From the NCBI RefSeq assembly GCF_008630635.1, contig NZ_CP043869.1, positions 62,001 through 126,000 of the forward strand: a stretch of DNA of 64,000 nucleotides. The letters run 5' to 3'. Positions within the stretch are counted from its first letter, which is position 1, and every line of letters starts with the position of its first letter. The notes beneath the pieces were generated by a model, which had not been told where the DNA came from, made no database searches, and saw nothing but the letters and a program-made list of their open reading frames with translations. A program made the translations under genes and the position numbers. Source of the stretch: Neptunomonas concharum (GTDB lineage Bacteria > Pseudomonadota > Gammaproteobacteria > Pseudomonadales > Balneatricaceae). Below are positions 1-8,688 of this stretch, piece after piece.

Positions 1-153
1 GGCTTTGTGGATGATGTAGAGATACGGTTTGAACCGACCCACAATCGTATCCATATCCGTTCAGCCTCTCGCGTGGGGTATGGCGATTTAGGTGCAAACC
101 AACAAAGGGTGGAGATGATCAAGAAAGGATTTAGCGAACATATTCAGCAGTAG
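1..153 (+). CDS. DUF1499 family protein, C-terminal fragment
   Basis: Reading frame 1 is open from the window edge to a TAG at 151-153 and gives 50 residues. The stretch SRVGYGDLGANQQRVEMI resembles the conserved C-terminal end of DUF1499 proteins, which usually read S.SRVGYSDLGVNR.RVE. The function of this family is not established. The gene is cut by the left edge of the window, so its start and any signal or lipoprotein sequence cannot be seen. The family call is from memory of the motif; the frame and stop are seen directly. Confidence 0.6.
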   Translation, partial: GFVDDVEIRFEPTHNRIHIRSASRVGYGDLGANQQRVEMIKKGFSEHIQQ

Positions 154-244
154 CGTTTGCTGGTAGTGCGGCCTCTGTGTTCCGTATGTTAAGTTACTCC
201 TTATTAAGGAGTACATCGGCCCTTCATGGAAAAGGAAATATTGA

Positions 245-862
245 ATGATATCTTTAGAGTTTTTGCTGACTTCTCTTGTTGTCGTGTTGATTCCGGGCAC
301 AGGAGTTTTATATACAGTAGCTACTGGGCTACTTGCAGGAAAGCGTGCTAGTTTTTTTGCAGCACTTGGCTGCACTTTAGGTATTATTCCGGCTTTAGCC
401 GCCAGTGCTTTAGGTCTTGCTGCTATTTTTCACACCAGCGCAGTAGCATTTCAGCTTGTAAAATATATCGGTGCTGCCTATCTGCTTTACTTGGCTTGGC
501 AAATGTGGCGTACCTCTTCCCCACTTTCTATAACCTCACAGCAACCGAATAGAAGCTATACAGGGTTTATTGCTAAGGGATTCCTGATTAATATCCTAAA
601 TCCTAAGTTGTCCGTTTTCTTTTTGGCTTTTCTCCCTCAGTTCATACCGCATACATCAGAAAATGTATTGGGTAGCATGCTAATGCATGGTTCTATATTT
701 ATGTTAATGACGTTTGCCGTTTTTATTGTATATGGCTTTTTATCCAGCACCTTTAGCGTATTCATTGTAAAGTCAGAAAGAGCCAGCATTTACATGCAAA
801 AATTTTTCTCCGTAAGCTTTGCTTCGCTAGGGCTTAAGCTGGCTCTGAGTGAGCGGGTATAA
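245..862 (+). CDS. LysE/RhtB family amino-acid exporter
   Basis: A 205-residue membrane protein with about six hydrophobic segments. The N-terminus has the LysE/RhtB signature (VLIPGTGVLYTVATGLLAGKR), and the middle has NILNPKLSVFFLAFLPQF, matching the conserved NPK..LFF..F.PQF loop. LysE-family proteins export amino acids or derivatives across the inner membrane; the substrate cannot be read from sequence. The ATG at 245 follows an AAGGAA ribosome site. Just downstream is a decayed LysR-type gene on the other strand, and LysE and LysR genes often form divergent or neighbouring pairs, so this exporter may have lost its regulator. A second family member lies at 29029-29646. Confidence 0.88.
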   Translation: MISLEFLLTSLVVVLIPGTGVLYTVATGLLAGKRASFFAALGCTLGIIPALAASALGLAAIFHTSAVAFQLVKYIGAAYLLYLAWQMWRTSSPLSITSQQPNRSYTGFIAKGFLINILNPKLSVFFLAFLPQFIPHTSENVLGSMLMHGSIFMLMTFAVFIVYGFLSSTFSVFIVKSERASIYMQKFFSVSFASLGLKLALSERV

Positions 863-953
863 AGATCAGTAAACTTACTCCGAGATCAAGTTTGATCTAA
901 ATTTAGGAGCAAGCCGCGAGAATAGAGCATCTTAAGAGAGCGAGTTCGCATAT

Positions 954-1205
954 TTAGGCATTAGCTATCAAAAAATAATGCTTAACGAGTTGGTAAAAGC
1001 GTTCAATATACGCAGGTTTGCCACTTTGGTAGCGGTGTAAAAAGTAGAAATGCCGGGGGCGACCGTGATAATTAGGAAGCAGGTGCACTAAGTGACCGCG
1101 ACTAATTTCTTGCTAGAGGTGCCGTACAGGTGCTACATGGAGAGCGACTTTTTGCTAATAAATCGGTAATCGAATTCCCTTCTGAAAAGCAGGCGTTGGA
1201 TAGTC
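954..1205 (-). pseudogene. Remnant of a LysR-type regulator C-terminus
   Basis: The 378-base gap after the LysE gene has no intact ORF, but the minus strand from about 1109 down to a TAA at 954-956 reads EISRGHLVHLLPNY, then RPRHFYFLHRYQSGKPAYI and ERFYQLVKHYFLIANA. This looks like the end of a LysR effector domain (usually ..L..LLP.Y..P....Y.LY...R..PA..R.FIDF). An in-frame TAG at 1113-1115 and another at about 1155 break the frame, and no intact N-terminal helix-turn-helix is present. I read it as a decayed regulator, probably of the adjacent LysE gene. The family match is by eye. Confidence 0.5.
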
Positions 1206-1240
1206 GGTATCAGTTGGTGGCTGGGGTATGAATATTGGTG

Positions 1241-1951
1241 TCACCATTCAATTTCGCTGCCATCAAAACTCAAAAATTGTCCGGTATCGCGGGGCTGGGT
1301 ATTTTTAATAATCTTGAGTAGCGATTCGGCAGTTGTCTGGGGTGTGTGCAGCTGGTTTTTGGGTAAGCTTTTTTGAAATGGTTTGGACAGAGCGGTGTCA
1401 GTAGTACCAGGGTGAAACAGGAGTACGCAGCATTTTGGTAACTTTATGCGCCATTCAATGCTGATGGTTTTGATCGCCATATTGAGTGCGGCTTTGGATG
1501 TCCGATAACTCAACCAGCCGCCAATATGGTTGTCTTTGATGCTGCCTACTCTGGCAGAGCAAGCGATAAAGAAGCTGTTATCCGTTGCTTTAAGTGCGGC
1601 TTCAAAGTGTTTTGCCAACAAAATACTGGGTAAGGTATTTAGGCGAATATTCAGGTCAAATAGGCTCGTATCAAACTGTTTAAGTGACTTTTCAGGTCTG
1701 TGGTGTTGTGAATGCAAAAAACCTACGGCGTTGACGAGCATATCCACCTTAGGGATTTGTTGAGCAAAAGCTGAGATTGCGTTCTCATCAGTGATATCCA
1801 GCTGATGCCAATGAAGGCTGGGATGTGCAAGCTTGGGCCGATTATTATGATAGGTGGTTATGAGCGTAGCATCAGGATAGCTTTCGAGGCAGGCTTGGGC
1901 GATCGCCAAACCGATACCGCCTGATGCCCCAATGATAACGATGCTCTTCAT
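1241..1951 (-). CDS. SDR family NAD(P)-dependent oxidoreductase (CsgA-like)
   Basis: 236 residues. The N-terminus IVIIGASGGIGLAIAQAC carries the Rossmann GxxxGIG dinucleotide motif, LVNAVGF stands for the NNAG motif, and SARVGS with YRTSK gives the catalytic Ser and the YxxxK pair. Short-chain dehydrogenases of this size with a shortened C-terminus resemble the CsgA/C-factor subgroup; the substrate is unknown. Its ATG (1949-1951) overlaps the TGA of the upstream 59-residue gene in an ATGA arrangement, so the two are probably cotranscribed and translationally coupled. Confidence 0.85.
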   Translation of the reverse strand: MKSIVIIGASGGIGLAIAQACLESYPDATLITTYHNNRPKLAHPSLHWHQLDITDENAISAFAQQIPKVDMLVNAVGFLHSQHHRPEKSLKQFDTSLFDLNIRLNTLPSILLAKHFEAALKATDNSFFIACSARVGSIKDNHIGGWLSYRTSKAALNMAIKTISIEWRIKLPKCCVLLFHPGTTDTALSKPFQKSLPKNQLHTPQTTAESLLKIIKNTQPRDTGQFLSFDGSEIEW

Positions 1952-2127
1952 GAGAGTTTCTGAGCCTTGAACTCCTGAATTTGCTTATGAATCTGCTCCG
2001 CTTCATAAGTAAGTTGGGAGTAGCTTTGAATATCGCCGTTTCTTTGGGCTAGAAAGGCTTCTTCCAGCTTTTGATCATGAGCTTTTTTTAACTTTTTTAC
2101 AGGGTCAGACTTAAATAAAGAAAACAT
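1948..2127 (-). CDS. Small DUF6435-like protein
   Basis: A 59-residue ORF beginning MFSLFKSDPVKKLKKAHDQK and ending FKAQKLS. It is strongly charged and predicted helical, with a coiled-coil look from residue 10 to the end (LEEAFLAQRNGDIQSYSQL, then EAEQIHKQIQ). Short proteins starting MFSLFKSDPxKKLKK are conserved in marine gammaproteobacteria (I recall the DUF6435 family); no function is known to me. Its TGA overlaps the ATG of the SDR gene, which supports real translation and a shared transcript. Confidence 0.75.
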   Translation of the reverse strand: MFSLFKSDPVKKLKKAHDQKLEEAFLAQRNGDIQSYSQLTYEAEQIHKQIQEFKAQKLS

Positions 2128-2205
2128 ATCTGTTACTCAACGAGTGGGGATAGCTATCTTTACGCGCTGATCCCTCTACTCGATGATGAGGCGTTGGCAA
2201 ATGAT

Positions 2206-2748
2206 TTAATCAGCCCAGCTTTCTTCTCGGTGCTGGTCTTTCAGCTTGACGTAGTTACCGGTGGTGTAAGTGAAATAGTCCATCTCCTTGTCGGTTAGCT
2301 TACGCACTTGTTTGGCTGGGCGTCCTACATAAAGATAGCCGCTCTCAAGGGTCTTACCGGGGGGAACTAAGCTCCCGGCACCAATCACGACATCCGATTC
2401 GACAACTGCGCCATCCATAATCATGGCGCCCATACCCACCAAAACGCGATCACCAATGGTGCATCCGTGTAGCATGGCTTGATGGCCTACGGTTACATGG
2501 TTACCGATGGTGAGTGGAAACCCATCCGGATTGAAGGGTCCTGCGTGGGTGATATGCAAAACCGAGCCATCCTGGATAGAGGTACTGTGCCCGATACGAA
2601 TGCGGTGCATATCGCCACGTATCACCGTGAGTGGCCAAACGGAGGTGTCGTCGCCGATCACAACATCACCCAGCACAACCGCTGAAGGGTCGACAAATAC
2701 ACGCGCTCCCAATGTTGGGGTAGTACCTTTAAATGTTCTGATATTCAT
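2206..2748 (-). CDS. Gamma-class carbonic anhydrase family protein (YrdA/CaiE-like)
   Basis: 180 residues of left-handed beta-helix hexapeptide repeats (for example VDPSAVVLGDVVIGDDTSVW). The three zinc-ligand histidine positions of the family are present in GSVLHITH and VGHQAMLHGC. Such proteins fold like archaeal gamma carbonic anhydrase; bacterial YrdA-type members often show weak or no measured activity, so the reaction is uncertain. I chose the ATG at 2746-2748 (MNIRTFKGTTPTLG) because homologues begin shortly before this strand; an in-frame ATG 39 bases upstream would add 13 unusual residues. It is divergent from prlC. Confidence 0.88.
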   Translation of the reverse strand: MNIRTFKGTTPTLGARVFVDPSAVVLGDVVIGDDTSVWPLTVIRGDMHRIRIGHSTSIQDGSVLHITHAGPFNPDGFPLTIGNHVTVGHQAMLHGCTIGDRVLVGMGAMIMDGAVVESDVVIGAGSLVPPGKTLESGYLYVGRPAKQVRKLTDKEMDYFTYTTGNYVKLKDQHREESWAD

Positions 2749-2860
2749 CTTTACTGATCCGCTTGCATACTTCAATTTAGGCCCCATTGTATACTAATCA
2801 GAAATTACTGCTGATAGGCGTTTAGTTATGTTATGCCCATGAGCGAAACCGGAGAGACGT

Positions 2861-4891
2861 ATGCGTAACCCTTTATTGGAACCTGCCCTGCTACCCCCGT
2901 TTAGTCAGATAACCCCCGAGCTTATTACGCCGGCTATTGATGAGCTACTAAAGCAAGGTCGTGATCAAGTTGCCGCCTTGGCATCGGATACGCAAAAGGC
3001 AACATGGGATGAGGTGGTTGCACCACTGGATACGGCCAATGATGCCTTAAGTCAGGCATGGTCACCGGTTTCTCACATGAACAGCGTGGTGAACAGTGAT
3101 GGGCTACGGGATGCCTATAATGAGAACCTCGCTAAGCTATCTGAATATTGGACAGAGCTAGGCCAAAATAAGGGTTTGTTCAATGCGTTTCAGCGTGTTG
3201 CTGAACAATCGCAGGAGCTGGATGCGGCTCAGAAAAAAGCATTGGAGCATAACCTGCGGGATTTTCGCCTCTCCGGTATTGATCTGCCAGAGCAAGATCA
3301 GCAGCGCTTCGCTGAGATACAAAAACGCTTGTCGGAGTTGACTACGAAGTTTTCTGAAAACGTGCTGGATGCGACCCAAGGTTGGGAAAAACATATTATG
3401 GATGAGGCTGAGCTGGCGGGTATGCCGGAGATGTCTCTGGCGGCAGCTAAACAAGCCGCTGAAGCGAAAGGCTTAGAAGGATACTTAATTACATTGGAGT
3501 TTCCATCGTACTTCCCTGTAATCACCCATTGTGACAACCGCGAACTGCGCCGTGAAGTGTATGAGGCTTATGCTACTCGTGCCTCAGATCAAGGGCCCAC
3601 GGCAGGCCAGTGGGATAATACAGATGTCATGACCGAAATTTTGGCGCTACGAAAAGAGAAAGCTGCGTTGCTTGGGTTTGACTCTTATGCCCACTACTCT
3701 TTGGCAACAAAAATGGCCGAAACACCCGAGCAGGTATTGCAATTCCTTTATGATCTTGCTGACAAAAGCGTTGCTGTGGCGCGTCAAGAGTTTGCCGAGT
3801 TGAGTGAGTATGCTCAGCAGACATTCGGTGCTGAGTCGGTTGAAGCGTGGGATGTGAGTTATTATTCGGAAAAACTGAAGCAAGCCCGCTATGCGATCTC
3901 CCAAGAGATGCTCCGCCCCTACTTCCCTTTCCCTAAAGTGCTCTCTGGAATGTTTGATATAGCCGCACGGCTGTTTGATATCTCTATTGAGGAAGTCACT
4001 GAGTTTGATCGCTGGCATGAAGATGCGCGCCTGTTTGCTGTCAGCCGGGATGGTAGCGTGATTGCTCGTTTCTATCTGGATCCTTATGCACGAGCGAATA
4101 AGCGTGGTGGTGCATGGATGGATGTGTGTCGTACCCGCCGTCGCTTGGACGATGGTTCCTTGCAGTTACCAACGGCGTATTTAGTGTGTAACTTTAACGG
4201 CCCTGTTGGGGATGATCCGGCACTATTAACGCACAATGAGGTAACAACGCTGTTCCATGAGTTTGGTCATGGTCTGCATCATATGCTGACACGTATGGAG
4301 TATGCGGATGTCAGTGGTATTAATGGTGTGGCGTGGGATGCGGTTGAGCTGCCTAGCCAGTTTATGGAGAACTGGTGTTGGGAACCTGAGGCGTTAGCGA
4401 TTATCTCCGGGCATTATCAAACAGGTGAAACGTTACCACAGGAACTTTTAGATAAAATGCTGGCCGCGAAGAACTTTCAGTCGGCGCTCTTTATGGTGAG
4501 ACAATTAGAATTCTCCATTTTTGATTTCAAACTGCATCATGAATATGAGATTGGGAAAACAAACATCCAAGCGCTGCTTGATGAGGTGCGCTCTCAGGTT
4601 GCGGCCATTACACCGCCATCGTTCAATCGCTTTCAGAACAGTTTTAGCCATATTTTTGCGGGAGGCTATGCCGCCGGTTATTACAGCTATAAATGGGCTG
4701 AGGTACTATCTGCGGATGCGTTCTCCTTGTTTGAGGAGCAAGGTATATTTGATAAAGCAACAGGTCATCAATTTAGAGAAACTATTCTCGAACAGGGTGG
4801 CTCAAAAGAGCCGATGGCGCTGTTTGTTGAGTTTCGAGGGCGTGAGCCGCAGGTTGATGCTTTGCTGAGACATTCCGGTATCAATGTTTAG
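2861..4891 (+). CDS. prlC: Oligopeptidase A (M3 zinc metallopeptidase)
   Basis: 676 residues, the usual length for oligopeptidase A. The zinc site is TLFHEFGHGLHHML, with the HExxH at about residues 466-470; a downstream Glu (VELPSQFMENW) is the expected third ligand. The enzyme is cytoplasmic and degrades short peptides, including cleaved signal peptides. The start MRNPLLEPALLPPFSQI matches the family N-terminus. The next gene, a YheV-like zinc ribbon, starts 15 bases downstream and tag 15 bases after that, which suggests one operon. Confidence 0.96.
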   Translation: MRNPLLEPALLPPFSQITPELITPAIDELLKQGRDQVAALASDTQKATWDEVVAPLDTANDALSQAWSPVSHMNSVVNSDGLRDAYNENLAKLSEYWTELGQNKGLFNAFQRVAEQSQELDAAQKKALEHNLRDFRLSGIDLPEQDQQRFAEIQKRLSELTTKFSENVLDATQGWEKHIMDEAELAGMPEMSLAAAKQAAEAKGLEGYLITLEFPSYFPVITHCDNRELRREVYEAYATRASDQGPTAGQWDNTDVMTEILALRKEKAALLGFDSYAHYSLATKMAETPEQVLQFLYDLADKSVAVARQEFAELSEYAQQTFGAESVEAWDVSYYSEKLKQARYAISQEMLRPYFPFPKVLSGMFDIAARLFDISIEEVTEFDRWHEDARLFAVSRDGSVIARFYLDPYARANKRGGAWMDVCRTRRRLDDGSLQLPTAYLVCNFNGPVGDDPALLTHNEVTTLFHEFGHGLHHMLTRMEYADVSGINGVAWDAVELPSQFMENWCWEPEALAIISGHYQTGETLPQELLDKMLAAKNFQSALFMVRQLEFSIFDFKLHHEYEIGKTNIQALLDEVRSQVAAITPPSFNRFQNSFSHIFAGGYAAGYYSYKWAEVLSADAFSLFEEQGIFDKATGHQFRETILEQGGSKEPMALFVEFRGREPQVDALLRHSGINV

Positions 4892-4906
4892 AAAAATGGG
4901 GCGATT

Positions 4907-5167
4907 ATGTCGATAGTTAAACGCTTTGTAGCGGGTGCGGTTTGCCCTCGCTGCGGCGAGATGGATACCATTCGAGTATACCGCAACGAGATTCGCGAGT
5001 ACCGTGAATGTGTAAAGTGCGACTACGTAGATGGTCAGAATCTGGATGGATCGCCCGACCCTGCCGAAGAGTTGGCCACACGGGTAACTAAAAAGCCGGA
5101 GTCGGTTTCGGCCTCTCAACCGCTGAAGTTTGTGCCTAATCCGGGTTTGAAACGAAGGGATCACTAG
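4907..5167 (+). CDS. YheV family putative zinc ribbon protein
   Basis: 86 residues with two CxxC pairs: VCPRCGEMDTIR and ECVKCDYVDGQ, spaced as a zinc ribbon in the first half. The C-terminal half is low in structure and basic. The N-terminus VKRFVAGAVCPRC is typical of the YheV family (DUF2387), whose role is unknown. It is tightly packed between prlC and tag on the same strand. Confidence 0.88.
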   Translation: MSIVKRFVAGAVCPRCGEMDTIRVYRNEIREYRECVKCDYVDGQNLDGSPDPAEELATRVTKKPESVSASQPLKFVPNPGLKRRDH

Positions 5168-5182
5168 CAAGGAGGACCTGCA

Positions 5183-5779
5183 ATGTGCCAGCGATGTTAT
5201 TGGGCGACTCATTCGCCTCTTGAAGCGGCTTACCATGATGAAGAATGGGGTATGCCGCAGCAGGATGACCGTGTGCTGTTTGAGTTTTTAATACTTGAAG
5301 CCGCACAAGCAGGTCTTAGCTGGCGTACTGTCCTTGAGAAGCGTGAGGGGTATCGTCGCTACTATTGTGATTTTGATCCTGAGGTGGTGGCGTCGTTTGG
5401 TGATGCAGAAATACAAGCGATGCTGGCGGATCCCGCGATTATTCGCAATAAACTCAAAGTGGAATCCTCCATCAGTAATGCGCGGGTATTTTTGCGACTC
5501 CAAAAAGAGTATGGCAGTTTTGCTCGCTATGTCTGGGGGTTTGTCGATAACAAGCCTATTCAAAATGCTTTAGCGGACTATCGTCAGGCTCCTGCAGAAA
5601 CTAATATTTCCAAGCAGTTATCTAAGGCGCTGAAAAAAGAAGGGATGCGCTTTGTTGGCCCGACGATCTGTTATGCCTTCATGCAGGCAGTAGGCATGGT
5701 AAATGATCACGAAGTGAGCTGTTGGCGTCATGATGCCTGTAAAGCAGCAGGTGATGCATTTGTGCTGGAGGGCGTTTAG
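5183..5779 (+). CDS. tag: DNA-3-methyladenine glycosylase I
   Basis: 198 residues. The protein opens MCQRCYWATHSPLEAAYHDE, followed by EWG, which holds the N-terminal Cys and His of the zinc snap and the YHDEEWG signature. The C-terminal VNDHEVSCWRHDAC supplies the other His and Cys. AGLSWRTVLEKREGYRRYY is the recognition helix region. The enzyme excises 3-methyladenine from alkylated DNA. A GGAGG-type site (AAGGAGGACC) precedes the ATG at 5183. The stop is immediately adjacent to the end of the convergent MATE gene. Confidence 0.95.
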   Translation: MCQRCYWATHSPLEAAYHDEEWGMPQQDDRVLFEFLILEAAQAGLSWRTVLEKREGYRRYYCDFDPEVVASFGDAEIQAMLADPAIIRNKLKVESSISNARVFLRLQKEYGSFARYVWGFVDNKPIQNALADYRQAPAETNISKQLSKALKKEGMRFVGPTICYAFMQAVGMVNDHEVSCWRHDACKAAGDAFVLEGV

Positions 5780-7111
5780 TCAGACTTTTAATAGCCAGCG
5801 GTTTTGCCGTGTGAGCTGCCAAAACACCCAGAACCCGCTGAATCCTCTGGCGATAAACAGTGTAAGAAAAGCCATCCATAGGCCGTGATTTCCATAAGGC
5901 TGAAGTAACCACCACATCGGTAAAAACACACAAAACACCGAGAATAGCATAGTGTTTTGCATCGCCCTCACTTGCGTTGTACCAATAAAGATGCCGTCTA
6001 GAAGGTAACTTGAAACGGCAATTAAAGGTAGAGCAATCAGCCAAGGAAGATAAGTGTTTGCTTCTGCTTGTACGCTTTCGATGGAGGTCAGTAGACTAAC
6101 GATCCACGTGCCTGCACCCCAAAAGAAGGCGGTAAACAACAGAGCTGTAATGAGCGACCACAGCGCTGCCGCTAAAGTAGTGCGATAAAACCCCGAAAGA
6201 TCTCGCCTGCCGATGCGCTTGCCCGCCAGTGCTTCTGTAGCGTGGGCAAAGCCGTCCAGCCCGTTTGAAATCAGTAGCAGAAAATTGAGTAACACCGCAT
6301 TAGCTGACAGGATATCGGTACCCTGTCTGGCGCCTTGGGCTGTAAAAAATGCAAGAGAAAACAAGATAGCCAAGGTGCGCACAAACAGGTATCGATTAAC
6401 ATGAAATAGCGCGGCGTAGTGGCGAATGTGGTAAAGGCTATCGTGTAATAGTTGGCCACCCATGGGTGCAAGCATTCGTCGACATAGCCATAAACCCAGT
6501 AGTAAGCTGCCATATTCAGCTATTACGGTTGCCAAGGCTACACCATCGGAAAACATACCCAGTCCATATACAGCAATAATATCCATCAGCATATTAAGAA
6601 GGTTGGTGACGGTGAGCAGGAGCAAAGGGATACGGGTGTTTTGGTTACCAACAAACCAGCCAAGCAGCGCGAAATTACAGAGTACAGCCGGTGCGCCATA
6701 GATGCGTATCTCAGCATACTGGCGTGCTGAATCTGTGACGATGGGTTCTGCGGCAATCCAGTGTAGGGCAAATGAAATAATAGGCGCTTGCAATACGATG
6801 ATGCACAGGCCGATCACCGTTGCCATGATGAGCGACTGGGCGAGCAACGTTCGATTGCTGTCTGGGTTGTCAGCACCAATGGCTTGGGCAGTTAACCCTG
6901 TGGTGCCCATGCGCAGAAAGCCAAACGCCCAATATAAAATAGAAAAGATCATACTGCCCACGGCCACTGCACCCAGATGATGGCTCTCGGGAAGGTGTCC
7001 AATGACCGCGGTATCAACCAGTCCCACGAGAGGGACTGTAATATTGGAGAGGATCATGGGCCAGGCAAGCCCCCACACCTCTTTGTGCTCTCGCTTTGTG
7101 GGGTATTGCAT
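5780..7111 (-). CDS. MATE family efflux transporter (DinF-like)
   Basis: 443 residues with about twelve hydrophobic helices in two repeated halves. The start EVWGLAWPMILSNITVPLVG and GLVDTAVIGHL are typical of the DinF/NorM branch. MATE proteins extrude organic cations or drugs using Na+ or H+ gradients. The ATG lies one base after the znuB stop, so this gene appears to be the last cistron of a zur-znuC-znuB-MATE operon. That placement hints at zinc-linked control, though the protein has no zinc-specific feature that I can see. Confidence 0.9.
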   Translation of the reverse strand: MQYPTKREHKEVWGLAWPMILSNITVPLVGLVDTAVIGHLPESHHLGAVAVGSMIFSILYWAFGFLRMGTTGLTAQAIGADNPDSNRTLLAQSLIMATVIGLCIIVLQAPIISFALHWIAAEPIVTDSARQYAEIRIYGAPAVLCNFALLGWFVGNQNTRIPLLLLTVTNLLNMLMDIIAVYGLGMFSDGVALATVIAEYGSLLLGLWLCRRMLAPMGGQLLHDSLYHIRHYAALFHVNRYLFVRTLAILFSLAFFTAQGARQGTDILSANAVLLNFLLLISNGLDGFAHATEALAGKRIGRRDLSGFYRTTLAAALWSLITALLFTAFFWGAGTWIVSLLTSIESVQAEANTYLPWLIALPLIAVSSYLLDGIFIGTTQVRAMQNTMLFSVFCVFLPMWWLLQPYGNHGLWMAFLTLFIARGFSGFWVFWQLTRQNRWLLKV

Positions 7112-7112
7112 T

Positions 7113-7913
7113 CTAAATATGCACAGAGCGGCGTGCAGGGAATAAGTAGATCAGCACAAACGTCAATAAAGCAGTAACCACCACGGAGGGGCCGGCAGGT
7201 GTATCCCAATACCAAGAGCCTGCTATGCCGCCAATCACCGCTAAGCAGCCTAAGAGCGATGCAAAAGCGGCCATCTGTTCAGGCGTCGAGGCCAGTTTTC
7301 TGGCAGCCGCCGCGGGAATGACCAGCAAAGAGGTGATGAGTAGTATGCCGACAATCTTCATGGCGACTGCGATAACTACCGCAATTAATACCATCAGAAT
7401 CAGGCGGGTTCGGGCAACGTTTACCCCTTCTACTTGCGCAAGCTCTTCGTTAATGGTGATGGCCAGTAAAGGTTCCCAAAAAAAGCGAATAGTCAGTAAC
7501 ACCGCCGCACCCCCTGCCAAAATCCAGACTAAATCGTTGGGTGAGATGGCCAGCAGGTCGCCAAATAAATACTCCATAAGATCCAAGCGGGCATTTTCTA
7601 AAAAAGAAACGGTCACTAAACCCAGAGACAACGTGCTGTGAGCCATAATGCCCAAAAGGGTATCAGTGGCGATGACGCGTTGTTTCTGTAGTGAAACCAA
7701 TACCAATGCTAAGAGAATACAGCAGACAATAACGGCCAAGTTTAAATTGGTATCAAGCAAAATGCCTAGCGCGACACCCAATAGCGCGGAGTGTGCCAAA
7801 CTGTCACCAAAGTAGGCCATACGCCGCCATACGACAAAGGCGCCTAGAGGGCCTGCGACCATGGCTACGCCTAAGCCGCCAATCAGTGCATAAATCAGGA
7901 AATCATAACTCAT
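7113..7913 (-). CDS. znuB: Zinc ABC transporter permease ZnuB
   Basis: 266 residues, nearly all hydrophobic, with about eight membrane segments. Recognisable family stretches are PLGAFVVWRRMAYFGDSLAH near the N-terminus and LITSLLVIPAAAARKLA in the second half. It is the inner-membrane channel of the high-affinity zinc importer and pairs with ZnuC, whose stop lies one base upstream of this start. ZnuA is encoded divergently at 9237-10130. Confidence 0.95.
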   Translation of the reverse strand: MSYDFLIYALIGGLGVAMVAGPLGAFVVWRRMAYFGDSLAHSALLGVALGILLDTNLNLAVIVCCILLALVLVSLQKQRVIATDTLLGIMAHSTLSLGLVTVSFLENARLDLMEYLFGDLLAISPNDLVWILAGGAAVLLTIRFFWEPLLAITINEELAQVEGVNVARTRLILMVLIAVVIAVAMKIVGILLITSLLVIPAAAARKLASTPEQMAAFASLLGCLAVIGGIAGSWYWDTPAGPSVVVTALLTFVLIYLFPARRSVHI

Positions 7914-7914
7914 C

Positions 7915-8688
7915 TTAGTGCTTACACTCCCCAGTTTGTGGGTGGTCGGTTATTACATCCCCGTGGGTGTCGTGGCTATGGTTATGGTGGTGGCTGTATA
8001 GCGCAAAGCTGTTTGCCCCTTGTTGGCCAAACAGGTCGATAAAAGAGGGGTCATTACTGACATGCTCAGGGTGGCCGGAACAACAGATATGTCGGTTTAG
8101 GCAGATCACGTGGTCTGTGGATGACATTACTAAATGTAAATCATGCGAGATCATTAAAACACCGCAGCCGCGTTGTTTGCGGATTTGGCCGATCAAATTA
8201 TAAAGCTCAACTTGGCCGTTGATATCAACGCCCTGCACGGGCTCGTCGAGAACTAGCAACTGAGGCTCCCGAAGCAGTGCCCTCGCTAGCATAATTCTCT
8301 GTGTCTCGCCGCCTGACAAGTCATGCATTGAGTGAGTGAGCAAGTGCTCCGCGCTCACAGCTTCCAGTGCGCTGATCATGGTATCTTCATTGCGGATGCG
8401 GGCCGTTTGTAAAAAGCGTTTCACCGTTAGGGGGAAGGTTCGATCAATATGAAGCTTTTGCGGCATATAGCCAATGCTCAAACCCGGCTGCTGCCAGACA
8501 TTCCCTGTGGTAGGTTTTATAAGACCTAAAACAACACGTACTAGTGTGGTCTTGCCTGCTCCATTAGGGCCAATCAATGTGGTAATACAATCTTTATGCA
8601 AATCTAAGTTAACATTTTGAACTACATGGTTGGTGCCAAATTGAACGTTAACATCACGCAAGCGAACCAGATCGACGGGGGTGCTCAT
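7915..8688 (-). CDS. znuC: Zinc ABC transporter ATP-binding protein ZnuC
   Basis: 257 residues from the ATG at 8686-8688. Walker A is GPNGAGKTTL, the signature is LSGGETQRIMLARALL, Walker B is LLVLDEPVQGVD, and the switch His is in MISHDLHLV. The C-terminal tail has a His-rich run (SHHHNHSHD) that could bind zinc. The chosen ATG overlaps the TGA of zur (ATGA), which argues for translational coupling and against the longer upstream start. Confidence 0.95.
   Translation of the reverse strand: MSTPVDLVRLRDVNVQFGTNHVVQNVNLDLHKDCITTLIGPNGAGKTTLVRVVLGLIKPTTGNVWQQPGLSIGYMPQKLHIDRTFPLTVKRFLQTARIRNEDTMISALEAVSAEHLLTHSMHDLSGGETQRIMLARALLREPQLLVLDEPVQGVDINGQVELYNLIGQIRKQRGCGVLMISHDLHLVMSSTDHVICLNRHICCSGHPEHVSNDPSFIDLFGQQGANSFALYSHHHNHSHDTHGDVITDHPQTGECKH

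Noticed and set aside
1530-1763. Plus-strand ORF inside the SDR gene
   Set aside because: It is the antisense frame of a clear SDR coding region and has no start signal.
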